Position numbers and translations under genes: made by a program. A DNA stretch of 64,000 nucleotides. It comes from Oncomelania hupensis (lineage: Eukaryota > Mollusca > Gastropoda > Littorinimorpha > Pomatiopsidae). The stretch is from assembly GCA_036898135.1 (NCBI GenBank), contig CM072522.1:29925966-29989965 (forward strand). Direction: 5' to 3'. The stretch's first letter is position 1; every line of letters starts with the position of its first letter. Shown here piece after piece: positions 11,201 to 20,780 of this stretch. The notes under the pieces are model-generated. The model searched no databases, was not told where the DNA came from, and saw nothing but the letters and a program-made list of their open reading frames with translations.

Positions 11201-11844
11201 ACTCTCTGTTCTCTGTCACAACTTCTTCACAGATTCTTGTCCCTCCTACCTTGCTGATCTACTGTCTGTCTACTCCCCTTCACGCACTTTAAGATCTTCT
11301 GCCGACACTCGCACACTCAAGGTTCCCGTCACCCGCACTAAGACATACGGCCAACGTGCATTCGCTTACTCCGCACCTAAGCAGTGGAACTCCCTTCCCT
11401 CCCATATCCGCAACATACAATCAACACAAGCATTCAAAAAGGCCCTCAAAACCCACCTCTTCAAACTTCACTATTCAGAATGATCTGTATCCCGCTGCCA
11501 TTCTCTCCTCTTTGTCTCTGTCTGATCCGTAAGTGTATACACGGCTGTACATATTTATACTGTTTTTCCTCCTGGGCCTAACCGGGCATATAAATAGCTG
11601 TGAATATGATTTTGCTATTCTATTTGTCTTTTCTGTCATTTGTGTACATAGTTGTAAATTGTAATTTGTGTACATAAGTGTAAATAATTTGTACCCTTAC
11701 TGTTCTGTCTTTTGGTGTATTGTAGCGAAAGCGATGTTTTATCGAGTGCATGTACTTATATGTAATGACTATGTAAAGCGTGGTGAGTCTGGTCATAGGC
11801 TGGAGTACCCGCTATATAAAAATCCGTTATTATTATTATTATTA
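8204..11844 (+). mobile_element. Near-full-length L2/CR1-type LINE
   Basis: The element contains a 1032-codon open ORF2 and ends after a 3'UTR in a short TTATTATTATTATT tail, typical of L2/CR1 elements, which end in short microsatellites rather than poly(A). The 5' border is set where family A similarity ends and is approximate. No ORF1 is visible, so it is 5'-truncated or belongs to a lineage with a single ORF. The intact frame points to recent insertion. Confidence 0.85.
8385..11483 (+). CDS. LINE ORF2: endonuclease and reverse transcriptase
   Basis: This is a single open frame of about 1000 residues. An APE-type endonuclease occupies roughly residues 78-300: FNAQSL (84-89), the metal-binding QET (113-115), GDINFH (230-235) and SDH (294-296). 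The reverse transcriptase occupies roughly 500-800: NYRPVSNLS, LDLSAAFDTVDH (657-668), GVPQGSVLGP (715-724) and the catalytic FADD (748-751). The C-terminal tail has WNSLPSHIR and a KTHLF end. These motifs are typical of the L2/CR1 branch. The protein nicks target DNA and copies its own RNA there. No ATG opens the frame: the first triplet counted is TTG at 8385 and the first in-frame ATG is residue 29 (8469). All catalytic residues seen are intact, with no stop or frameshift. Confidence 0.93.
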   Translation: MPRKRTSRGGKRKQNISSIPVVLSNRSPMLSNTDPTLHITSHNECTTRPENHRCNTENLIHINLSPQPLSSHLDSHSPLRVASFNAQSLGPNEKRTALREFISDTQTDIMFIQETWFRQTGDEGKCSDLTPSGYSVCSLPRSNRGGGLAIIYRNSLSRHLGFITDFAFTHSSFEVVHLSLSVPQQNIHFICIYRTFPSKKNKLTDAIFHQEFPVLLDYCNTLSGTYIVLGDINFHFDQPQQPSTAKMIELLDQFSLSQSVTEPTHSRGHIIDWVMHRPQDNVVRSTSVTQELTSDHFCVVCELNVAAPPPPPMFREARSLRTMDRDAFKQELTAKVTPELCPTVDQLNSTLHAVLDRHAPVAQKKVKATRSAPWYESIKDELSEAKKHRRKAEKKWLKSGLEVSKQIFTAAKKRVTKIVQTAKTRYFSDRISSSETCKQLFNICNQLRGKSNATSLPSTHPPCQLPDVFCNYFTQKVADIRDALDSQEIPLINPFSPSLTTAKMEVFQPVTEQEVKKVILSSKPTSCSLDPIPTPMLIENLDPLLPTITHIINESLSSGVVPSVLKTAVIKPLLKKPSLDKNNLKNYRPVSNLSFLSKVIEKIVLKQLFAYLYDNALLCPNQSAYRPFHSTETALLKVTNDLLLALDNGNVSVLTLLDLSAAFDTVDHHILFNTIQHYFGISGSVLAWFHSYLSDRSQAVTVDGCFSSTADLVCGVPQGSVLGPVLFTLYTKPLLLLLRKHAVESQSFADDTQLYKSTAPSLINSTVQTLENCITDIKSWMTRNKLKLNDDKTEALLIHKHNTSSSLPPLPTSLMVGTTNIQFSSSARNLGYILSNDLSLNNHISNICRSAYTAIRQISSFRHYLTLTATKTLVCALVLSRLDYCNSLLAGSPKHIIDKLQKVQNSAARLVLRAKKHDHITPLLHSLHWLPVQARIEYKLSVLCHNFFTDSCPSYLADLLSVYSPSRTLRSSADTRTLKVPVTRTKTYGQRAFAYSAPKQWNSLPSHIRNIQSTQAFKKALKTHLFKLHYSE

Positions 11845-11991
11845 AATGTGACTTCGATTAAATTTGCTTAAAAAACATAGGCGAGATCCACTTTAACGGG
11901 TTATTTCTGCAAGAAAAGCCCATTGTAACATTTTTGTTATGGAAATTTTAGGGTAAACTCATATGTCACACACAAAAATCAACAAACATCC

Positions 11992-12713
11992 TTAACCCTC
12001 TAACCCCCACATGAGCCTAAGCCTTATCTGCTTCTATTTCCTAGGTCAAGGCAAGTAACTCCGTCAAAATGCTACACCATGCACATATAAAAATTAATTA
12101 AAAATGCACCACCCAAAATTATGTTCCACTTATCATTATTAATAAATCAACCACATATTTTTCTTCAAAATGAAATGTTCCACATGCATTTTTACAATGT
12201 GTTGCAACTGGAAAAAAAATTTGAATGTCAACATTGCATACTGCACAACATGCAGCAATACGATAACTGACTCAAATAATAAAGCACTGATTGTTCATAG
12301 TTTTTGTTATTCAAATCCGACAGAAAAAGATCGTCAAAGTGAAAGTCCAAATCACTTTCCTCTCCATCATCAACCTGTACCAAATCAGCCTACTAAAATC
12401 CTTCAAATGGGTCATTTTCTTCATCAGATTCTGCAAGAATCTAACGCCATAATTCTCTGCCTCTCAAACTTCAAACTTTAATCAAACTTTGAAAATTCAC
12501 TGTGTGCGTTCTACACACTCTAAAAATGCAGTGAAAACACCGCCGGAAACAGCAGGAAATCACGATCACTTGTGCGAGAATCTCGCACGTTTGCTATAAA
12601 TAGATTTCCACCTGGCAGCCTCTGATCAGACCACGTCATTACCGGCCGCTCCGCAACATGCACATGGCAAAAATATCGGTCGCTCTAGGTCGCTCCGCGT
12701 GTTAAAGGGTTAA
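11992..12713 (+). mobile_element. TTAA-bounded piggyBac-like MITE (family P1), copy A
   Basis: The left end is TTAACCCTCTAACCCCCACA and the right end on the opposite strand is TTAACCCTTTAACACGCGG. The element is 722 bp and nearly identical to 21855-22572 and, inverted, to 62335-63053. On the minus strand an ATG precedes an acidic stretch resembling a piggyBac transposase N terminus, now broken. Confidence 0.85.
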
Positions 12714-12820
12714 TGCCGAGGTCCTTTTAAAGTGTAAAGAAGCAAGTTCACAAACACAACTCAATACAAGTACTCCTATATCACACACACACACAAACAC
12801 ACACAGGAAACTGGACTGAC

Positions 12821-12912
12821 CTTAAACCTGAATTCAGATTTTTCTTCATGGTAAGTCGGATCCCCCTCCATCTTGCCATAATAGTATTCATCCAACGGGA
12901 CCCAGTTTCCAC
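12821..12912 (-). CDS. Zinc-finger gene exon 6 (EYYYG lead-in to finger block)
   Basis: The exon is 92 nt with acceptor ATGTTGCAG (12915-12913) and donor TTTAAG|GTCAGT (gt at 12820-12819). It enters with two bases and ends in phase 0. The product runs GNWVPLDEYYYGKMEGD... and ends EFRFK. In POGZ and ZNF280 proteins an aromatic DxFYYG/EYYYG segment sits just before the first finger of the block, and the next exon here begins with the first finger cysteine, so the position fits the family. Confidence 0.85.
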
Positions 12913-13655
12913 CTGCAACATATTCACATTTGTCATTGGAACATATTGCATACTGGTTACAGTCTTTGCGATCCACCTACCTTGTTTACAGTGTAGTTTT
13001 CCCAGGTACATTTCAATATCTTTAAGCAATCAATTGTGTGTACTTCTGATCACCGGTTCAGAAGACTATGAGATCGAGCTACTTTTTATTTTTTGTGCCG
13101 TTTTTAGATGCATTTTAATAATACTTTAATTAAGGATTTTTGTATACTTGTTTTCACTGGCTCTGCAATCTGGAACCTTTGCTTAATAGTTTTAGGGCAG
13201 ATTTCATCTAATACATACATGAAGGACAATGACACCAGGCCATCCACAAATGCCAACACCCTGTCTGCAATGGCCAACACACCCTCACCCCCTCTCCTCT
13301 CCACCACCACCATCACCACTCTTTGTTCATTGAGACCCATGTTTTTTGTTTCCACACTAAAACTTCACTGCCACTAACGTAACCTCTAGCTCCATGTATT
13401 TGTTTGTACAGCTCCTTGCCCTGTACTGGCAGTATTTTTATGGGCGTCAATCTGCACAATATCTATTTCAAAAGCTTACAACGCGTTTATTTGATGTATT
13501 ATCATGATGATTTCTGGAAGGGAAATAAAGAAATTAATGTAGAATGTGATGAAACCATTAAAAGGCTGTGAAAAAAATGTTTGTACCTAAAACAACAAAA
13601 AAACAACAACACATGGACACAACATAACAGACTGACTGAACTCAATTACTTACAC

Positions 13656-13862
13656 TTGGAGTAAAGTCTACTTTTATTTCAGTGACAAACAACTCCTAAC
13701 ATTTAATCTGCGATGAATAATTGAAAAAAAAAACGTGTCTCTGAAATGTTATTATCAATATGACTTGGTTTGGTAAATTCGCAAAATCAATCAGCCAATG
13801 CTAAAAGTAACCTTCCGGTACTTGTCCGATACTTTCATCGCTTGAAACACTCGATACACCAC
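13656..13862 (+). repeat. Dispersed repeat R1, copy 2
   Basis: This is the second copy of the repeat at 7392-7605, about 85 percent alike by eye, in the same orientation. It sits in the intron between exons 5 and 6 of the zinc-finger gene. Confidence 0.7.
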
Positions 13863-14126
13863 TAATATCGGCAACCCCGTATTCTTTCCTATCAGATACA
13901 CCCCTCCCAGCTGTCGCTTTGCGAAAATCAAAAGCCGTGAAATGACTCATCATCAGAGTCAGAATCCATGAAAAGCTTGTGAAAGAGGGCTTCATCACCC
14001 AAAATCCACCATTTTGAGATAGACTTGAAAATAAAAGCTCAACTTTTAAAAAATCCCAGCATCCTTTCTATCAAAAGTACTGCACCAGTAATATCTCTGG
14101 AAATAACGCTACCTCGTTCCAGATAG

Positions 14127-14572
14127 GAGGCACTGTGGTCTAATGGTAGTGCTTCGGCTTGCGGATCGGAAGGTCCCGGGTTCGAGCCCTGGCCGGGCCA
14201 CTGTGTTGTGTCCCTGGGAAAGACACTTTACTCCTGTTTTTCTACTCCTTCGGATGAGAGTATAAACCGAGGTCTAGTCTGTGTCACATACATTCCATCA
14301 TAACGGACTTTAAAGATCCTGACGCTCATGACCTAGACGGGTGAGTGCCGGTGACAAGAAAACACCCAGCATGCACCTAGGTCCTTCTCCCCCATCCCTG
14401 GCTACCCAGGATTGTGCTCAGTTGTCCAGGCGTCAGACCAGGCGCCCAAAGGCTGCGGGTGGGCGTCTCGGGCGGCTTGAGTTAGATCCTGTATCGGCCA
14501 GCGCCTTGATCAGCTCTTGAGCTGGAAAAGCGCTATATAAGAACGATTAAATAAATAATAATAATAAATAAT
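14127..14572 (+). mobile_element. tRNA-derived SINE (family S1), long copy
   Basis: The head looks like a tRNA: an A-box region TGGTCTAATGGTAGTGC and a B box GGTTCGAGCCC. The body follows, and the 3' end AAAAGCGCTATATAAGAACG is followed by an AATAAATAATAAT tail. Parts of the same body recur at 26045-26140, 42290-42600, 42950-43030 (reverse) and 61990-62290 (reverse). The B box suggests internal Pol III promotion. It is not a functional tRNA gene. Confidence 0.85.
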
Positions 14573-14579
14573 ATTCAAA

Positions 14580-15298
14580 ATAATTCCCGGTGATAAAAAT
14601 AGCAACAGCGCATGTGTACTGTGGCTCTAAACACAAGCACCCAGCACTGGCGACATCGACCTGGGTCGACTACAGTCAACAAAAAACGTTTGCAGTAGGG
14701 CAACACGGTGGTAAAGGTTAAACATCTAGACAGTGGAATAATGTTTGACGCACGACTAGATGCCAATATATCAGTATTGTGAGCAGTTGCAATACAATAA
14801 TGTAGGCTGAAGCTATGAGGTCAACAAAACGGTCTGCAATTAGGTACACCTTTCCTATCTGGAATTTTATAATAAGTGGATAAAGGTATTATTCAGGGGT
14901 GGTGATTTGTTGAAAGGGGACGGGGCTTACAGTGGGGCCCAGTGGCTGCCCTGGTTGGATCCAGGGACAAAGCCCTGGTAAGGGGAATGAAAGGAATTTG
15001 TAAACTTTTAGCGCCATTTCAGGACCTCACCTGACGGCGAACAAAAGAAAACTTCCCATAGTTGTAAATTAAATTTTTTTAAAAGCCAATTCAGATATTA
15101 AGATGATACAATTGTATAATTTTAATAAGAACTACTATTTCATTGATTTCATCTTTTTCCTCACAGACATTTCATTTCCTGCGTCTTCATTCCTGGTGTC
15201 ATCAGCACTGATATTGCTCTTTGGCTATCTCTGTTTCAATCAGTTTCTTGCTGCTCTTTCTTTCTTTAAATCTCTTCTTATGGAGTTTTGCTTTCTCT
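14580..15298. other. Intronic sequence, no clear feature
   Basis: No exon or assignable repeat was found. Sequence near 15103-15298 read on the minus strand is Lys/Glu-rich and may be the decayed tail of the remnant at 15299-15801. Confidence 0.35.
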
Positions 15299-15801
15299 TC
15301 ATCTCCCTCTACCACTGTCTCGTTCTTCGCTGTATTTAGTTCTTTTTCTGTGGCATCTTCTGTTTCTCTTCCTGCTATTTATCAGCCTTCGGTTTTCTGT
15401 GGCTTTGGGGAGGGATGGTCGGGCTCCTATAGCAAGGCTGGCCTTTTCTCTTGACGAATGTACAAATATTTTTCTGGCTTCATTCTTCTTCCAGGCTGAA
15501 TTCATGGAAACAACAAGGTTTTTTGTGAACTTGCTGTTGGATGGGGTCTTTATTTCTGCCGTTTTCCGTCTGGTAGAGTACACATTTTACAGGCATGACC
15601 TGCTTTCCTGATCTTTCTAATCCATCTTCTGTGTTTCAAGTTAATAGTTTGGTTTCCAATTGAGTAATCTACATCATGGTTCAGCCATTTCCAGTTCCAT
15701 GAGAACTGGCAGTCAACATGGGGAAATTGCCTTTTAATAATATCAAATCTTCTCGCCATGTTTCTTGTCGACGTCAATGGGGCAAAAGCTGTATTATCCA
15801 C
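15299..15801 (-). pseudogene. Decayed coding remnant of unknown origin
   Basis: Two overlapping minus-strand frames (15801-15550 and 15583-15299) together read like one frameshifted protein: RRFDIIKRQFPHVDCQF, SIGNQTINLKHRRWIRK, HACKMCTLPDGKRQK, then a basic region with VVSMNSAWKKN and NRRCHRKRTK. The HACKMC pair of cysteines could be half a zinc finger. I do not recognise the family. It may come from a transposon or be a processed gene relic. No splice signals link it to the zinc-finger gene. Confidence 0.35.
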
Positions 15802-15823
15802 AAAATAAATATTACCTTGGGAT

Positions 15824-16110
15824 GACCTTGACCTTCAGTGACCTTGACCTTCATGTGACCACTTATGCTCATGTATGATGAAATAACCCAATGTGTTTGC
15901 CAGCTATGGGTTAAATATACAGCCATTCCACTATACAGTGACATATTTTATCATATTAATAACTTTTTAAAATGTGAAATTTTGAGAAAAAAAATAGTCA
16001 TTTTCAGACCCTGTGACCTTGACCTTCAAGGGAAGTAATTCCTTCACTGATCATTTATGAGTCTCATGGATATACACCATCTTATTAAGTTTGGTTGTGA
16101 AAGCTGAGTT
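15824..16110 (+). repeat. Repeat rich in TGACCTTGACC
   Basis: The motif TGACCTTGACCTTCA occurs three times (about 15824, 15840 and 16013) within AT-rich sequence, followed by text of the type GAGATATTACAAATGGC. The motif and neighbouring phrases recur in the R2 repeats at 39.6-40.0 kb and 46.1-46.6 kb. I read it as a degraded interspersed repeat. Confidence 0.5.
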
Positions 16111-16362
16111 CTGAGATATTACAAATGGCGGAGGTCAAACAGAGGGACAATTTTTGTTCTTTTAAATGTCATTTTAAAACTATTTAGGATTCATCTGGAA
16201 TTTTTAAAAAAGTATTTTGAAAATGGAGGTGAGAGGGTGTAGGGAGGAGGGTGGGGGTGAGTACATAGACTTACACTGCTATGCATGTGATTAAAAAATG
16301 GACTAAACCAGGATTGCAGCTAAACCCTAAATCCTGTCACCAGCCGCAGAGACTGGTAGAGA

Positions 16363-18658
16363 GGTGAACATAAGCCTGGTAGAGTGTCAGCTACTCAATG
16401 TGCTGTGAACATAAGCCTGGTAGAGTGTCAGCTACTCAATGTGCTGTGAACATAAGCCTGGTAGAGTGTCAGCTACTCAATGTGCTGTGAACATAAGCCT
16501 GGTAGAGTGTCAGCTACGCAGTGTGCTGTGAACATAAGCCTGGTAGAGTGTCAGCTACTCAATGTGCTGTGAACATAAGCCTGGTAGAGTGTCAGCTACT
16601 CAATGTGCTGTGAACATAAGCCTGGTAGAGTGTCAGCTACTCAATGTGCTGTGAACATAAGCCTGGTAGAGTGTCAGCTACGCAATGTGCTGTGAACATA
16701 AGCCTGGTAGAGTGTCAGCTACTCAATGTGCAGTGAACATAAGCCTGGTAGAGTGTCAGCTACTCAGTGTGCAGTGAACATAAGCCTGGTAGAGTGTCAG
16801 CTACGCAGTGTGCTGTGAACATAAGCCTGGTAGAGTGTCAGCTACGCAGTGTGCTGTGAACATAAGCCTGGTAGAGTGTCAGCTACTCAATGTGCTGTGA
16901 ACATAAGCCTGGTAGAGTGTCAGCTACTCAATGTGCTGTGAACATAAGCCTGGTAGAGTGTCAGCTACTCAGTGTGCTGTGAACATAAGCCTGGTAGAGT
17001 GTCAGCTACGCAGTGTGCTGTGAACATAAGCCTGGTAGAGTGTCAGCTACTCAATGTGCTGTGAACATAAGCCTGGTAGAGTGTCAGCTACTCAATGTGC
17101 TGTGAACATAAGCCTGGTAGAGTGTCAGCTACGCAATGTGCAGTGAACATAAGCCTGGTAGAGTGTCAGCTACTCAATGTGCTGTGAACATAAGCCTGGT
17201 AGAGTGTCAGCTACGCAATGTGCTGTGAACATAAGCCTGGTAGAGTGTCAGCTACGCAGTGTGCTGTGAACATAAGCCTGGTAGAGTGTCAGCTACTCAG
17301 TGTGCTGTGAACATAAGCCTGGTAGAGTGTCAGCTACTCAGTGTGCTGTGAACATAAGCCTGGTAGAGTGTCAGCTACGCAGTGTGCTGTGAACATAAGC
17401 CTGGTAGAGTGTCAGCTACGCAATGTGCTGTGAACATAAGCCTGGTAGAGTGTCAGCTACTCAATGTGCTGTGAACATAAGCCTGGTAGAGTGTCAGCTA
17501 CTCAGTGTGCAGTGAACATAAGCCTGGTAGAGTGTCAGCTACGCAGTGTGCTGTGAACATAAGCCTGGTAGAGTGTCAGCTACGCAGTGTGCTGTGAACA
17601 TAAGCCTGGTAGAGTGTCAGCTACGCAGTGTGCTGTGAACATAAGCCTGGTAGAGTGTCAGCTACGCAGTGTGCTGTGAACATAAGCCTGGTAGAGTGTC
17701 AGCTACGCAGTGTGCTGTGAACATAAGCCTGGTAGAGTGTCAGCTACTCAATGTGCTGTGAACATAAGCCTGGTAGAGTGTCAGCTACTCAATGTGCTGT
17801 GAACATAAGCCTGGTAGAGTGTCAGCTACTCAATGTGCTGTGAACATAAGCCTGGTAGAGTGTCAGCTACTCAATGTGCTGTGAACATAAGCCTGGTAGA
17901 GTGTCAGCTACGCAGTGTGCTGTGAACATAAGCCTGGTAGAGTGTCAGCTACTCAATGTGCTGTGAACATAAGCCTGGTAGAGTGTCAGCTACTCAATGT
18001 GCTGTGAACATAAGCCTGGTAGAGTGTCAGCTACTCAATGTGCTGTGAACATAAGCCTGGTAGAGTGTCAGCTACGCAGTGTGCTGTGAACATAAGCCTG
18101 GTAGAGTGTCAGCTACGCAGTGTGCTGTGAACATAAGCCTGGTAGAGTGTCAGCTACGCAATGTGCTGTGAACATAAGCCTGGTAGAGTGTCAGCTACGC
18201 AATGTGCTGTGAACATAAGCCTGGTAGAGTGTCAGCTACGCAGTGTGCTGTGAACATAAGCCTGGTAGAGAGTCAGCTACGCAATGTGCTGTGAACATAA
18301 GCCTGGTAGAGTGTCAGCTACTCAATGTGCTGTGAACATAAGCCTGGTAGAGTGTCAGCTACGCAATGTGCAGTGAACATAAGCCTGGTAGAGTGTCAGC
18401 TACTCAATGTGCTGTGAACATAAGCCTGGTAGAGTGTCAGCTACGCAGTGTGCTGTGAACATAAGCCTGGTAGAGTGTCAGCTACGCAGTGTGCTGTGAA
18501 CATAAGCCTGGTAGAGTGTCAGCTACGCAATGTGCAGTGAACATAAGCCTGGTAGAGTGTCAGCTACGCAGTGTGCTGTGAACATAAGCCTGGTAGAGTG
18601 TCAGCTACGCAGTGTGCTGTGAACATAAGCCTGGTAGAGTGTCAGCTACGCAATGTGC
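16363..18658. repeat. 41-bp minisatellite, 56 units
   Basis: The unit contains GAACATAAGCCTGGTAGAG followed by TGTCAGCTACTCAATGTGCT. The first GAACATAAG is at 16366 and the last at 18621. The distance of 2255 bp is exactly 55 periods of 41 bp, so there is no net length change across 56 units. Variation is limited to a few positions: TAC(T/G)CA, CA(A/G)TG and TGC(T/A)GTG, with one GAGAGTC variant near 18269. The variants are shuffled along the array. The array ends 52 bp from the exon 5 border of the zinc-finger gene. Confidence 0.97.
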
Positions 18659-18710
18659 CGAGTTTTATCTTTTCCTTTCATTCCTGCCCTAATCTCATGG
18701 TCTGACTTAC

Positions 18711-18857
18711 CGCTTTCGCTCTCTGCGACCTGGCGGCCTCGTGATTTCTTGGCTGCAGAGCTGGTCACCGGCAGGTACTCTAGGGAGTTGCTGGGCCGCT
18801 TGATGCCAAGCCCTGAGGTGCCAGACACCACTGTGGGAGCCGGCATGTTCACTCCAC
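18711..18857 (-). CDS. Zinc-finger gene exon 5 (Ser/Pro/basic linker with NLS-like AKKSRGR)
   Basis: The exon is 147 nt, acceptor TTCCCCACAG (18860-18858) and donor AAAGCG|GTAAGT (18710-18705). It enters with two bases and leaves one. It encodes GVNMPAPTVVSGTSGLG..., then SSAAKKSRGRQVAESESG; the AKKSRGR patch could be a nuclear localisation signal. It lies directly beside the 41-bp minisatellite, whose last unit ends 52 bp downstream of the exon end. Joining to exon 6 (one base G plus GT) gives a glycine, so no exon need be missing between them, although the intron is 5.8 kb. Confidence 0.8.
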
Positions 18858-19073
18858 CTGTGGGGAAACACCGCCACCAAGCACAACAATTTAGTATAGT
18901 ACTACAATTTTTACAATTCTAACATTTCAAAATATTCTCTCCATGTTCTAACAGCCTGAAGAAGAGCTAAGCTCAAAAATTTGCTTTGAGTTTGAGTCTT
19001 TTTGTCTTATTTTTAATCTAAATTAATGGAATACCATGAGGGCTCTTTTTGTCTTATTTTTAATCTAAATTAA

Positions 19074-19325
19074 TGGAATACAACAGAGGGCTGCTAGCAC
19101 TCAAAATTTACAGTAATGAGAAACTAAATTTGTACATAGCCAAAGAATTCTCATTTTGACACCCTCCCCCCCACACCCCTCACCTCCCCCCCAAAAAATA
19201 AAAAAATTACAAAATGGAAATGTTCTTGTTTATTTGTCAAAATGGGCATTCTTTGGGCTTATGTCCACGTTTGTATCTCATTGATGTGAAAATTTCGAGT
19301 GCTAGCAGACCTCCGTTGTATTCCA
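19074..19325. mobile_element. Palindromic-end MITE beside the microexon
   Basis: The left end is TGGAATACAACAGAGGGCTG and the right end reads, in reverse complement, TGGAATACAACGGAGGTCTG. The inverted repeats extend about 50 bp (CTAGCACTC, AATGAGA blocks). The element is 252 bp with no coding sequence. To its left, a 37-bp segment ending AATTAATGGAATAC is directly duplicated (about 18998 and 19044). Confidence 0.75.
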
Positions 19326-19342
19326 CAAAGTCCAAAACTTAC

Positions 19343-19370
19343 TGAACTGCACTCCTGGATGTGGTGCCGG
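19343..19370 (-). CDS. Zinc-finger gene exon 4 (28-nt microexon)
   Basis: The 28-nt exon has acceptor ATGTTGCAG (ends 19371) and an excellent donor TTCA|GTAAGT. It encodes PAPHPGVQF plus one base. Exon 3 ends in phase 0 and exon 5 starts with two bases, so the microexon is exactly what is needed to keep the frame: ...RPMMQ-PAPHPGVQF-S-GVNMPAP. A MITE (19074-19325) ends only 17 bp beyond its donor side. It is too short to identify on its own; the support is phase and splice sites. Confidence 0.68.
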
Positions 19371-19620
19371 CTGCAACATAAACCACAACAAAGTTTGAGT
19401 CATTGCTGCCCTGTATAAAACTTCACGCCCTATATATTGGCCTGCAAGCCTTTGTTAGCTGTCAACATCTTATAGGCCCACTGAGGGAGTTTTCTGTGAA
19501 GGCCAGCAGCTTTGATCTCCTGTCAACCAGCTGCTTAACCCCATCACAGCCTTTTCAAGGTTCTATCAGTTTAATTGTATACTTTGAAAATGAAAGTTGG
19601 AGCAGTGCATCTCAACGATC

Positions 19621-20287
19621 TTAACTCTTTCCCTGCCAATCGACCGTCGATCTGAACCGCCATGTTTGTGCCAATCGACAATATATCGTCAATTTCAGTA
19701 TTCCGTTTCGTTCCGGTTTTTTTTTGCGCAGTCCAATCCAAGTTTTATTTTAACCAAAGAGAGATAACTCTTTCTACTTTCGTTCTCGTTTTACATGCGC
19801 GTGGTTTCTTCAAATTGATTCGTTTTTAGAGTGTTTTTTGTGCATTTTACTAAGCATTGTGATGGGCACAATCGACAGTGTGTCAAACTCTGCTAATAAT
19901 CAATATAATTTCAAACTGTAAAGTGTATTTTGATCCTAAATAAATTTTCTTTCTGGTGTGTGAAGCTGATTCAGTGATTGGAATTACTCCTCCAGATTTT
20001 TTTTATCACTGTGGTATGTAGAAATATTTTTATTTTATTTTATCATTTCAAAAAGATCAACATACTTTCAAAACACATATTTCAATAACATAATCAAATT
20101 AACATTTTTGTGGGTTTTTTCCTTATTCCTCACTCTTTTACCTTTAATTTGATATGAAATATGTCTATTTAACAACTATTATTGAAAGAACAGTAGCTTA
20201 AATGCCTAAGGTACTGAACTTTCTTTCCGGTGCCAGAGAAATGTCTGGCACAAACGTGGAAACATGCCTGGCAGGGAAAGAGTTCAA
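19621..20287. mobile_element. TTAA-type MITE (family P3)
   Basis: The left end is TTAACTCTTTCCCTGCCA and the right end is, in reverse complement, TTGAACTCTTTCCCTGCCA. The terminal repeats are about 18 bp and the total is 667 bp. The right target site is mutated (TCAA). There is no transposase inside. It lies in the intron between exons 3 and 4 of the zinc-finger gene. Confidence 0.7.
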
Positions 20288-20780
20288 TGAGACCTGCATA
20301 GCAGTTTCACCCACAGAACTTGTCAAAGCATCTTTCTTGATGCAAGAAATACACGATCTAAAGCTTTTTGTACAGTTCATTTGCTGTAACAGCTAAGAAT
20401 TTGACCATTAGAGATCCCCAAATCGCCTCAACAAAGTCTGAAGAAAGCTTTGGCAGGTTACTTCCGGTTATTTTCAACTTGAATGTACGCATTAATTCTC
20501 ACCTGTCAATGCGTTAATAATAGATTTTGTAAAGCACAATACCTTAACATATTAAGCTCAAGGCGCTCACTACCATTTACACGCATCTAAACCTTTAGCA
20601 AAGCACAAAAAGTAATTACATGATCTAGAGAAGAGAAGACATGAAGGAATTTAATATCATCTTTAGAGGTATAGCAACTGGAAGTAGTATGTTTTTAGTG
20701 CAGTTTTGAGGCATAGAACACAATTAGAAGAGAATCCCATTGCGCTGCCTTCTTCAGCCTACTAAAGTGGAAGTTGATGA

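Noticed and set aside
14127..14200. tRNA gene
   Set aside because: It is the head of SINE S1; the body and tail follow directly and other copies of the body exist.
16363..18658. CRISPR-like array
   Set aside because: Units are directly adjacent without unique spacers, and the window is eukaryotic; it is a minisatellite.
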